Source: Pleurocapsa sp. MO_192.B19 (GTDB lineage: Bacteria > Cyanobacteriota > Cyanobacteriia > Cyanobacteriales > Xenococcaceae). Taken from it: a stretch of DNA of 33,021 nt. Made by a program: the position numbers and the translations under genes. How positions within the stretch are numbered: position 1 is the first letter of the stretch; each line of letters begins with the position of its first letter. Where the stretch lies: assembly GCA_030064975.1 (NCBI GenBank), contig JASJDX010000003.1:1-33021 (forward strand). The letters run 5' to 3'. This document shows positions 20,393 through 28,580 of this stretch, in pieces. Below the pieces are notes generated by a model, which was not told the origin of the DNA, did no database searches, and saw only the letters and a program-made list of their open reading frames with translations.

Positions 20393-21619
20393 TTGAGAAA
20401 AGAAAAAATAATATCTGTTAAAACTAAAATCGTGAGGCAATATCTAAGATATTTAATTCCCTTCGTCGATCCTCAAGTTAGATCTTGGACGTGGGAAGCT
20501 CGCTTGTTGAATTGGTTAACTTGTGTTTGGCTAATTATTGGCTTGGTCACTTTAGTATCAGCCTCTTATCCAGAAGGAATAGTTGATAATAATGATGGAC
20601 TATATATTTTTAAGCGACAGTTAATTGGGGTAGCGATCGGGATTATTGGATTTAATTTTATGGCTCGCCAGCCTCTACGGCAAACGCTGAAAATTTCTCC
20701 TTTAATGGTGTTAGTTTTGCTATTGCTGATTTTTGCCACCTTAGTTCCAGGTTTAGGTAAAACAACTATGGGAGCAAGTCGCTGGATTCCTATTGGCCCA
20801 TTTTCTCTACAACCATCAGAATTAATCAAACCTTTTCTAGTCTTACAAGCCGCCTATTTGTTCTCTCGCTGGGACAAGTTGCCAGGAAGAGTTCGCATAG
20901 TTTGGTTAACTGTATTTGCTCTGATATTGGCAGGGATTTTAAAACAGCCCAATTTAAGTACTACAGGACTGTGTGGTATGAGTTTATGGCTAATTGCCCT
21001 AGCAGCAGAATTACCTTGGAGTCAGTTAATAGTAGTTTCGGTTGGTGGCGTTGGTGTAGCTAGCCTTAGTGTTGCCTTAAATCCCTATCAGTTAGATCGG
21101 ATTACTTCTTTTATTAATCCTTGGCAAGACTATCATAATAAAGGATATCAGTTAATTCAAAGTTTACTAGCGATCGCTTCAGGTAGCTTAAACGGTTCTG
21201 GATTTGGGCTTTCTCAACAAAAATTAGCATACCTACCAATTCCCTCTACAGATTTTATTTTTGCAGTTTATGCCGAAGAATTTGGCTTTGTAGGCTGTGT
21301 GCTTTTGCTGTTATTAATTATTGGTTATGGAACTTTAGCTTTAAGGGTAGCAATTAAATGTCGTCACAGTATTCCTCGGTTAGTTGCTGTGGGAGCAATG
21401 GTATTTATTGTCGGGCAATCACTAATTAACATTGGTGTGGCAACGGGTTCTTTGCCAACTACAGGGTTACCTCTACCTTTCTTTAGCTACGGAATCAATT
21501 CAATTATTGCCTCTTTATTATTAGCTGGATTATTGGTGCGAGTTGCCAGAGAAAGTAATATAACTAAAGTAATTGCCCTCAATCAAATTGCTGCGGAAAG
21601 GAGTTTAACCAGGAATTAG
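20393..21619 (+). CDS. ftsW: septal peptidoglycan glycosyltransferase FtsW (SEDS family)
   Basis: Polytopic inner-membrane SEDS glycosyltransferase that polymerises lipid II at the division septum with a class B PBP partner. The 408 residues contain about ten hydrophobic segments from residue 40 on. Hallmarks are SRWIPIGPFSLQPSELIKP (129-147), Asp287 in PSTDFIFAVYAEEFG (the essential acidic residue of SEDS proteins), and the signature GSLPTTGLPLPFFSYG near 351-366. The AEEFG and NxGVATG pattern favours FtsW over RodA. The start is uncertain: TTG at 20393 gives a basic lead, while a GTG at 20432 (residue 14) is an alternative; neither has a clear Shine-Dalgarno. It sits immediately after the apcC terminator, so it may depend on read-through or on its own promoter inside apcC. 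Confidence 0.9.
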   Translation: MRKEKIISVKTKIVRQYLRYLIPFVDPQVRSWTWEARLLNWLTCVWLIIGLVTLVSASYPEGIVDNNDGLYIFKRQLIGVAIGIIGFNFMARQPLRQTLKISPLMVLVLLLLIFATLVPGLGKTTMGASRWIPIGPFSLQPSELIKPFLVLQAAYLFSRWDKLPGRVRIVWLTVFALILAGILKQPNLSTTGLCGMSLWLIALAAELPWSQLIVVSVGGVGVASLSVALNPYQLDRITSFINPWQDYHNKGYQLIQSLLAIASGSLNGSGFGLSQQKLAYLPIPSTDFIFAVYAEEFGFVGCVLLLLLIIGYGTLALRVAIKCRHSIPRLVAVGAMVFIVGQSLINIGVATGSLPTTGLPLPFFSYGINSIIASLLLAGLLVRVARESNITKVIALNQIAAERSLTRN

Positions 21620-21818
21620 AAAATGATCATACAATAGGGCATCTGACTTGAATCAGCAGAGCAACTGAATCAAAGAACAGATAGTAAATTACAGCCAAAC
21701 TAGATGTTATTTGCCAGATAAATTTATGTAGTTATCATTGAGATAAAACTATGTAAAAGATATAACTGCAATAAATCTTGCTAGAAATTGCCGCCTTATT
21801 TTTTAATCAAGATCAATC

Positions 21819-24800
21819 ATGCCTACTCCCAAGCAGAATCTAGTTGATTCCCCCCCCAAAATCCCCAATTCTGAGAAAATAATGCACGCTCCTGGCTCAA
21901 TTGTTGGTAATCGCTATCAGATTATTCAAAAGTTAGGTAGAGAGGAAATGGGTAAAACCTACCTAGCTAAAGATTTGCAAGCTACGGGGGATGCTAGATG
22001 TGCTGTAGAGCAGTTAAATCCGACCTTTGATAATGAAGTAAATTGGCGGATTATTAAACAGCATTTAATTAATGAAGTGGCAATTTTAGAAAGGCTGGGA
22101 GATCACCCTCAAATTCCTCAGTTCTATAACTATTTCATTGAAAATAAACGGTTTTATTTGGTTAGAGAATATATTGATGGAGATAATTTAGAGCAAGAAG
22201 TTGAACGTAAGATATTTGATGAGGCGGATACTATTTATCTGATTTACGATGCTTTAAGAATCTTAGACTTTATTCACAAAACTAACGTTATTCACCGCGA
22301 TGTTCAACCGATTCATTTAGTTAGGCGGAAGAAAAGTAATACTTTGGTTCTAATTAATTTCGGTGCAATTCGGGAGGTAGAATCAACAGAAATTAATCTT
22401 AAGGGGGAGTTGATTTCTAGTAAATTCTCAGGTAACTGGGCATATGTAGCACCAGAACAAAAAGTAGGAGAATCTCACTTTAGTAGTGATATTTACTCCT
22501 TAGCCAAAACCGCTGTTTATGCTTTAACTGGGCGCTCGCCACAAGAATTAGAACAAACTAATATAAGTTGGCAAAGTCAGTGTCAGATCAGTCCCAAACT
22601 AGAGAAGATTCTAACTAGAATGATGTCATCTAATGTTGATGAACGGTATAGATCTGCACTAGAAGTATTGAATGATCTGCGACCCTTACTTAAAATTAGG
22701 CAGGTGGTAGGAGGGCGTTACTCTATTACCCGCTATTTAGGGGGTAATGCAGAAATTGAGACATATTTAGCCGATAATTTACGTCGTCACTACCAATCCC
22801 CCTGTTTAATTAAGCAAATTAAGCTTCCACAGACTATTGAGCCGACTCAAGTCACTATCGAGCGGCGTTTTGCTGAAGAACTATCAATTCTAGAAAGATT
22901 GGGGTATCACGAACAAATTCCCCAACTGTGGGATCATTTTACAGAAAATGACGAATTTTATTTAGTTCAAGAATACATCCAAGGAGAAAACTTGGCTCAA
23001 AAAATAGAGCAGCAAGATTTATCTCTGGCACAGGTAATTCAGATTTTAGAAAGTACTTTGGTTGTTTTGGGGTTTATTCATCAAAACCGTATTATTCATC
23101 GTAATCTCAAGCCTTCTAATTTAATGATTCGCCATGAAGATCAGCAGGTTATTCTGACTGATTTTGGTATTTTGACAGATATAAAAACTTTACCCAACGC
23201 TAGGTCAGACTCTAGCCAGAGTGAAGATAAGAAGAACTATTGGTCTCCTGAACAAATTGCTGGGAGACCCACTATTAACAGCGATCTATATGCTTTAGGC
23301 ATGACAGCAATCGAAGTCTTAACTAAAGTAAAACCCAGTACACTGTCCAGAAATAAACGGACAGGTAAGCTATTGTGGCAAGAAAAAATTGTGGTCGATC
23401 GCCGTTTAGTTAAAATTATCGACAAGATGATTCATCTGGATGTAGGACAACGCTATCAATCTGCGGAGAAAGCTCTCCACGACCTCCAAAAAATAAATAC
23501 TTCTGCCAAGCCTTCAATTAGGCAGCCCCAGATGTTAAACAGCGAGGTTACAAATAGCCAGCAAATTATGAAGCCACGACTACGGCCATTTCATATTTTT
23601 GTCGGTTTATTAGGCATAACTTGTCTGTTGGGGAGCATTGAATTTGCTTTCCCTACAGTTAGACCAGCATACTACTGGTATCAAGGCAAACAACTGTTGG
23701 CAGAAAAACCCCAAGCTGCACTTAATAATTTTACTAAAGCTATCGATCTTAAACCTCAGAGTTCTCTGGCTTGGTCGGGAAGAGGCGATGCTTTATATAA
23801 TCAAGGACGTTATCCAGAAGCTTTGGAAGCTTATTATGAAGCAACGGAGCTAGATTCAACAGACTTTGAAAACTGGAAGAAACAGGGAAATGCTCTGTAT
23901 AGTTTAGAACAATTTACTAAAGCGATCGCTGCTTACGACTATGCCTTAGAATTAGACCAAGAAGATGGGGAGCTTTATAACCGCAAAGGGCGAGCTTTAT
24001 ATGAACTACAGCGTTACCAGGCAGCTTTAAAGATGCAGGAAACAGCACTGGAAACCGATCGTTTTAATGCTCAATTTTTAAGCGATCGCGCTAAGACTTT
24101 AGTGGCGTTGGGAAGCTACTATGAGGCTTTGACAGTGTTCAACCGGGTTCAAGCAGTTGAACCGTTCAATTTAAAGTTATGGCAAGATAAATCTTTAGTA
24201 TTAAAAGCTCTAAATCGTCCTAAAGAAGCAGAGAGAGTTAATCAAGAAATAATTCAGCATTACCAGAAAATTATCGAGAAACAGCCCCATAATGAAAAGA
24301 TATGGCTAGCTCAGGCTAACTTTTTTGCTGAAATTGAAATGTATCAGAAGGCGATTGATTCCTACGATCGGGCAACTAGACGAAAACCTAATTTATACGA
24401 AGCTTGGTTAGCAAAAGGCAAAGTTTTAGGGAAACTCGGTCAAGAGCAAAAAGCCTTAACTGCTTTAGATAAAGCCTTACAAATTCGTCCCGAATCTTAT
24501 AAGGCTTGGCAAGCCAAAGGTTTGGTATATCAAAACAACCAAAATAATTTACCAAATAATTTAGATAAAGCGATCGCCAACTATGATAAAGCTATTGCCA
24601 TTAATCCTAATTATGCTCCCCTGTGGCGCGATCGAGGATTAGCCTTAAATGAACAGGGAAATCATACTCAAGCCATTGAATCTCTAACTCAAGCTAGCAA
24701 AATTGCCCCTAACGATCTTAAAACCTGGATGGGTCTGGCAAATACCTGGGATATAATTGACCAAGATCAAAAAGCTTTATCTGCTTTGGATCGTGCCATT

Positions 24801-24968
24801 GAAATTAAACCGCAAGATCCAATGATTTGGAGTCAAAAAGGTTTAATTTACACGAAAAATGGTCAATACAACGAAGCCTGTGACACCTATCGTCAATCTC
24901 GTTTAGCTACTCCTAATGCGGCTGTCATTATCGATTCCATGAAAACATTAGGATGTCGAATGAATTAG
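21819..24968 (+). CDS. tandem pseudokinase - transmembrane - TPR protein
   Basis: A 1049-residue protein with two protein-kinase folds in series (about 31-290 and 298-560), one membrane helix (about 591-611) and a long array of TPRs (about 622-1030). Kinase-1 keeps HRD (159-161) and APEQ (211-214). It has lost the ATP-binding lysine (Glu64 in CAVEQL), the catalytic-loop Lys and Asn (DVQPIH at 161-166) and the DFG Asp (NFG at 180-182). Kinase-2 keeps Lys332 (LIKQI) and DFG (448-450) but has HRN instead of HRD (Asn429). Both Gly-loops are degenerate. Kinases with TPRs are common in cyanobacteria; here neither domain should phosphorylate, so a scaffold role is inferred. Topology places kinases in the cytoplasm and TPRs outside, or the reverse. 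A paralogue lies at 26141. Confidence 0.85.
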   Translation: MPTPKQNLVDSPPKIPNSEKIMHAPGSIVGNRYQIIQKLGREEMGKTYLAKDLQATGDARCAVEQLNPTFDNEVNWRIIKQHLINEVAILERLGDHPQIPQFYNYFIENKRFYLVREYIDGDNLEQEVERKIFDEADTIYLIYDALRILDFIHKTNVIHRDVQPIHLVRRKKSNTLVLINFGAIREVESTEINLKGELISSKFSGNWAYVAPEQKVGESHFSSDIYSLAKTAVYALTGRSPQELEQTNISWQSQCQISPKLEKILTRMMSSNVDERYRSALEVLNDLRPLLKIRQVVGGRYSITRYLGGNAEIETYLADNLRRHYQSPCLIKQIKLPQTIEPTQVTIERRFAEELSILERLGYHEQIPQLWDHFTENDEFYLVQEYIQGENLAQKIEQQDLSLAQVIQILESTLVVLGFIHQNRIIHRNLKPSNLMIRHEDQQVILTDFGILTDIKTLPNARSDSSQSEDKKNYWSPEQIAGRPTINSDLYALGMTAIEVLTKVKPSTLSRNKRTGKLLWQEKIVVDRRLVKIIDKMIHLDVGQRYQSAEKALHDLQKINTSAKPSIRQPQMLNSEVTNSQQIMKPRLRPFHIFVGLLGITCLLGSIEFAFPTVRPAYYWYQGKQLLAEKPQAALNNFTKAIDLKPQSSLAWSGRGDALYNQGRYPEALEAYYEATELDSTDFENWKKQGNALYSLEQFTKAIAAYDYALELDQEDGELYNRKGRALYELQRYQAALKMQETALETDRFNAQFLSDRAKTLVALGSYYEALTVFNRVQAVEPFNLKLWQDKSLVLKALNRPKEAERVNQEIIQHYQKIIEKQPHNEKIWLAQANFFAEIEMYQKAIDSYDRATRRKPNLYEAWLAKGKVLGKLGQEQKALTALDKALQIRPESYKAWQAKGLVYQNNQNNLPNNLDKAIANYDKAIAINPNYAPLWRDRGLALNEQGNHTQAIESLTQASKIAPNDLKTWMGLANTWDIIDQDQKALSALDRAIEIKPQDPMIWSQKGLIYTKNGQYNEACDTYRQSRLATPNAAVIIDSMKTLGCRMN

Positions 24969-25000
24969 TAAAATTAATAAATGAATTAGTAAAATTAATA
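24959..25000. repeat. perfect 21-bp tandem duplication spanning a stop codon
   Basis: Copies occupy 24959-24979 and 24980-25000 and are identical. The first contains the terminal ATG-AAT-TAG (Met-Asn-stop) of the TPR gene; the second repeats the same triplets after the stop. It looks like a recent slippage or duplication event in the convergent spacer with the fasciclin gene. Confidence 0.9.
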
Positions 25001-25041
25001 ATTTTAGGACTTAAGCATGGAAGGATAAGTCCCAAATCCAA

Positions 25042-25623
25042 CTATTTAGTTTCAGTTAAAAATTCAGGAGGAATTAAGACTTGGTCAAGGGGAATCACGA
25101 CACCGTCAGTAGCAGCAAGAGGTTCACTAGCAGTAGCTTCGTTTAACTTTACTCTAATCTTATTATCTCCCACAGGTACACTAGTAATTTGTACTGAATT
25201 TTTCTCTAATACAGTTGCTACCGATCCATGTTGGAAGTCTGATTCGCTAATTTGACCCATTACCATATGATATTGCATTAGCTTTTTCATGTTTTCTGGT
25301 TCAGTTAGCTTCTGTTTCATTTCAGGAGATAAAGCAGCAAATGCTTCTTCACTGGGAACTAAAATAGTTAAGTAGTTTTGGTTTTCTAAGGTTTCCAGTA
25401 AATTCGCTTCCTGTAAACGCGAATTAAAAGCTGGATATTGTTCTAACAACAGAGCAAGGTCGACCTCTTCGTCAGCAGATTGATAATAGGCCGCAAACGG
25501 GCTGAAAAAGCTAGCAGATGGATATAAAAATCCTTGTGCAAAAACTGGAGCAGTAACCGCACAAGTAGCTCCCGCTAAAACCGTTGCCATAGTTACTTGG
25601 TTAAATAATTGCTTTAATAACAT
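25042..25623 (-). CDS. secreted fasciclin (FAS1) domain protein
   Basis: From the chosen ATG (25621-25623) the protein has 193 residues with a clear Sec signal peptide (MLLKQLFNQVTMATVLAGAT, then CAVTAPVFA) and probable cleavage at VFA-Q. One FAS1 domain follows: LLEQYPAFNSRLQEANLLET, YLTILVPSEEAFAAL, QYHMVMGQISESD, and the C-terminal ATDGVVIPLDQVLIPPEF, which is the family H2-like end. The frame is open 41 codons further upstream, but that extension would bury the signal peptide, so I reject it. FAS1 domains mediate adhesion or matrix contact outside the cell. It lies antisense between two paralogous pseudokinase-TPR genes. Confidence 0.9.
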   Translation of the reverse strand: MLLKQLFNQVTMATVLAGATCAVTAPVFAQGFLYPSASFFSPFAAYYQSADEEVDLALLLEQYPAFNSRLQEANLLETLENQNYLTILVPSEEAFAALSPEMKQKLTEPENMKKLMQYHMVMGQISESDFQHGSVATVLEKNSVQITSVPVGDNKIRVKLNEATASEPLAATDGVVIPLDQVLIPPEFLTETK

Positions 25624-26140
25624 AGTCTTCAAGATATCAGGATAATATGTTGATGATTTTTTGAACTTTAGAAAACTCAATAATGATCGAACAAAGTTAA
25701 GTAGAGCGATTATTGAGGGAAATTTATCAGCACTATATACAGACAAACTACTTTTTAAATATAAATCCTACAGAAGAACTTTGCTGCTGAGTACTATCTA
25801 GTTCACTTATAATTCTTAATATAGATAAGACTAGATTCAAATATGCATTTTGATGCCAAAAATCTTGAGCTGAAAAAGCAATAATAGTTATTTTGTAGAA
25901 CAATAAACTAGAGAGGTAAAAAAAATATCAATTAGAGCGAGAAAAATTAAGATTTTTTAATTCTTTTCTCAGCCTGACTTCAGACTTAAGCTTAAAGATA
26001 AATATTTATAATTTACCTACCTAATACTATTATCTGAAAAATTCAAAAATTATAATGAAATCTTAACTTTAAATTTATAAATTAGTCGAATTGATCTAGT
26101 CAAATCTGGTTGTGAATCGGTAGTACAGCTACCTCTAATC
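25624..26140. promoter_or_regulatory. divergent control region between the fasciclin gene and the second pseudokinase gene
   Basis: The 517-base, very AT-rich gap has no credible gene. It holds one foldback, 25939-25950 with 25957-25970 (GAGAAAA/TTTTCTC plus ATTAA/TTAAT, two bases bulged). Several -10-like AT hexamers are present, but none has a convincing -35. Both flanking genes must start here. Confidence 0.4.
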
Positions 26141-28459
26141 ATGATGAAGGAAGACCAAATAAAAACAATTGGTGGACGATACAAGTTAATTCAAGAACTC
26201 AACCAAGGTAGATGGAGTAAAACCTATTTAGCAGAAGATTTGGCAATGCCCCAAAAATCAAAATGTATAGTCAAAGAACTCCGACTTAACCTTGAAGATC
26301 AAGCGAGTTTAGCAGAAATCAAAGCTTATTGGGTTCAAAAAGCCTCGATTTGGCAGACAAGAGTAATCAATAACCAAATTACTCCAATTACTCAACTCTT
26401 AGCCTGTTTTGAAGAAAATAAACACTTTTACTTGATTCAAAAATATATTGAGGGAGAAACTTTAGCCACAAGGCTACAAAAAACACCTCGATTAAGAGAA
26501 ACCGAAATAATAGACTGGCTCAAAAAAGTTTTGTCAATTCTAATCACTATACATCGACAGGGGATTGTACATGGTAACCTTAAGCCTTCTAATTTCGTCA
26601 TTACTCAACCAGATCGTCAAGTTATCTTAATTGATTTTGGGATTATTCATAATGTTGTCGAGTGTCTAATCACTCAAAAAAAATCAACAAAACTAATTAT
26701 CGAAGAAAATAGTTATTATCCCCAAGATTTAGTCAATGGCAAGCAAAAGCAAGCTTTTCAGGCTGATTACTACGCTGTTGGTATAATGGCAATCCAGGCG
26801 ATCGCCGACATAGACCCAGCCAAATTACCAATTAACCCTTCGGCAAAAGCTATTTTCAAACAAGAAAACCGAAAAATTACGCCTAAGTTAGTAAAAATAA
26901 TAGAGCGGATGACCAGTCTTGATGCTGCCGACAGTTATATATCGGCAGAAGAAATTATTACCGATCTCAATCAAATTAACTCCCCAGTGAAAAATATTCA
27001 GCCAAAAAATGGCAACTTAATTACTACAACCCCAATTCTTTCCCCAGAGTTACAAACCAAAATTAAAACTACGATTAAAAGAATTGAACACAAGCCTAAA
27101 TATATAGTAGCGGTAGTTATCGGTATCTTAGCCTTAGGGGGCATAGGGGAACTGTTATTTCCTACTTTACGACCGTTTTACCATGTCTGGCAGGGAAAAA
27201 AACAGCTACTAGAAGAACCCAAAGCTGCTCTTAACAGTTTTCAAGAGGCGATTAAAATCAACCCCCAATCCGCTTTAGCCTGGAAAAATCGAGGAGATGC
27301 TCTGTTCAATTTAGAGCGTTATCGGGCTGCTCTCTTTGCTTATGACAAAGCATTACACATCAGCCCTAATAATCCCAAAATTTGGCAAGGAAGAGGAGAA
27401 GCGTTATATCGATTAGAACGTTTTGAAGCAGCAGTAACCGCCTATGACAAAGCATTACAGTTAAACCCTAAAGATGCAGTAATTTTGAATCGTAAAGGCA
27501 GAGCTTTATATAAACTCGAACTTTACCCAGATGCCCTAGCAGCCCAAGATCAGGCACTAAGACTAAAACCAAATTATGTTAATGCTATGAAGGATCGTGG
27601 TATTGCTTTACTGGGAATCGGCAAACATGAAGAAGCTATGGTTGCCTTTAGCAATGCTCAGACTTTTGATCCTCTAAACCCTGAATTATGGCAAAACAAA
27701 GCTTTGGCACTGCAATATATTAATCAACCCCAGGAGGCAATGCGTCTGTATCAAGAAGCTGTAGAAGCTTACGATAAGCTAGTCCAAGACAATCCCAAGA
27801 ATATTACCGCCATGCTGGATAAGGCCAATGTGCTGAGTAAATTACAGCAGCATCAACAGGCACTGTCATCTTATGAACAGGCTTTGGAGGTTAATCCTGA
27901 TTCTCATTTAGCCTTGTTAGGCAAAGGTAATACTCTATTTGCTTTACGTCAATACGATCAAGCCCTAAAAGTATTCGATCGGGCTTTAAAGCTTCAGCCA
28001 AAATCTTATTTGACTTGGCATAATCGCGGCTCACTATTGCGGGATGGTCTGAAAAATTTATCAGAAGCGATCGCCTCTTACGATCGCTCTTTAGAAATTA
28101 ATCCCAACTTTTATCATGCTTGGCGCGATCGGGGTGTAGCTTTAAGCCAAAATCAACAGCATCCAGAGGCACTCAACTCATTTAAAAAAGCTTTAAATAT
28201 CCAGCCTAAGGATCATAAATCTTGGGTTGCTCGTGGTATTGCTCTATCATCATTAGACCGCAACGACGAAGCGATCTTTTCTTTTGATCGAGCAGCAGAA
28301 ATTCAACCCCAAGACCCCTTTGTTTTAATGAATCGCGCTACAGCTTTAGAAAAAAATCAAAGATATACCGAAGCCTGTGATATTTATCGACAGCTGATCA
28401 AAATTAATCCTGGATTTTCGCCAGCGATTAAAGGGATTAAAAGAGTAGGCTGTAGCTAG
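26141..28459 (+). CDS. pseudokinase - transmembrane - TPR protein (paralogue)
   Basis: A 772-residue protein with one kinase fold (about 11-280), one membrane helix (about 321-340) and a TPR array (about 352-765). The ATP lysine (Lys45, CIVKEL) and DFG (165-167, LIDFG) are kept. HRD is replaced by HGN (144-146), so the catalytic Asp is Asn146; the Gly-loop reads NQGRWSKTY and the APE segment is changed to YPQDL. The domain resembles kinase-2 of the protein at 21819: both have H-x-N-L-K-P-S-N and QVIL-x-DFGI. The juxtamembrane stretch (FPTLRPFYHVWQGKKQLL) matches FPTVRPAYYWYQGKQLL there. The pair therefore arose by duplication with loss or gain of a kinase domain. It starts with ATG-ATG. Its role is unknown; a sensor or scaffold at the membrane is inferred. 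Confidence 0.85.
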   Translation: MMKEDQIKTIGGRYKLIQELNQGRWSKTYLAEDLAMPQKSKCIVKELRLNLEDQASLAEIKAYWVQKASIWQTRVINNQITPITQLLACFEENKHFYLIQKYIEGETLATRLQKTPRLRETEIIDWLKKVLSILITIHRQGIVHGNLKPSNFVITQPDRQVILIDFGIIHNVVECLITQKKSTKLIIEENSYYPQDLVNGKQKQAFQADYYAVGIMAIQAIADIDPAKLPINPSAKAIFKQENRKITPKLVKIIERMTSLDAADSYISAEEIITDLNQINSPVKNIQPKNGNLITTTPILSPELQTKIKTTIKRIEHKPKYIVAVVIGILALGGIGELLFPTLRPFYHVWQGKKQLLEEPKAALNSFQEAIKINPQSALAWKNRGDALFNLERYRAALFAYDKALHISPNNPKIWQGRGEALYRLERFEAAVTAYDKALQLNPKDAVILNRKGRALYKLELYPDALAAQDQALRLKPNYVNAMKDRGIALLGIGKHEEAMVAFSNAQTFDPLNPELWQNKALALQYINQPQEAMRLYQEAVEAYDKLVQDNPKNITAMLDKANVLSKLQQHQQALSSYEQALEVNPDSHLALLGKGNTLFALRQYDQALKVFDRALKLQPKSYLTWHNRGSLLRDGLKNLSEAIASYDRSLEINPNFYHAWRDRGVALSQNQQHPEALNSFKKALNIQPKDHKSWVARGIALSSLDRNDEAIFSFDRAAEIQPQDPFVLMNRATALEKNQRYTEACDIYRQLIKINPGFSPAIKGIKRVGCS

Positions 28460-28482
28460 ATGTTAGTTCAAAGTTCGGAGTA

Positions 28483-28565
28483 TGCCCTACGGGCACGCTG
28501 AGTCTAACGACTTGCTCCGCAACCGCGAACGGAATTCGTAGGGGCGAATGGCAATTCGTCCCTAC
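28483..28565. repeat. two foldbacks in a convergent spacer
   Basis: TGCCC/GGGCA (28483-28495, loop TAC) is followed by a 12-bp stem of 28538-28549 with 28554-28565 (loop GGCA, one G-T position). The GTAGGGGCGAA type is a common dispersed palindrome in cyanobacterial genomes. The site lies between the convergent TPR and porin genes and could serve as a two-way terminator, although T-runs are missing. Confidence 0.65.
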
Positions 28566-28580
28566 TTCGGAGTTCAGAGT

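Noticed and set aside
25624-25746. 41-codon upstream extension of the fasciclin gene
   Set aside because: It would place a polar stretch before a perfect signal peptide; the inner ATG is far more plausible.
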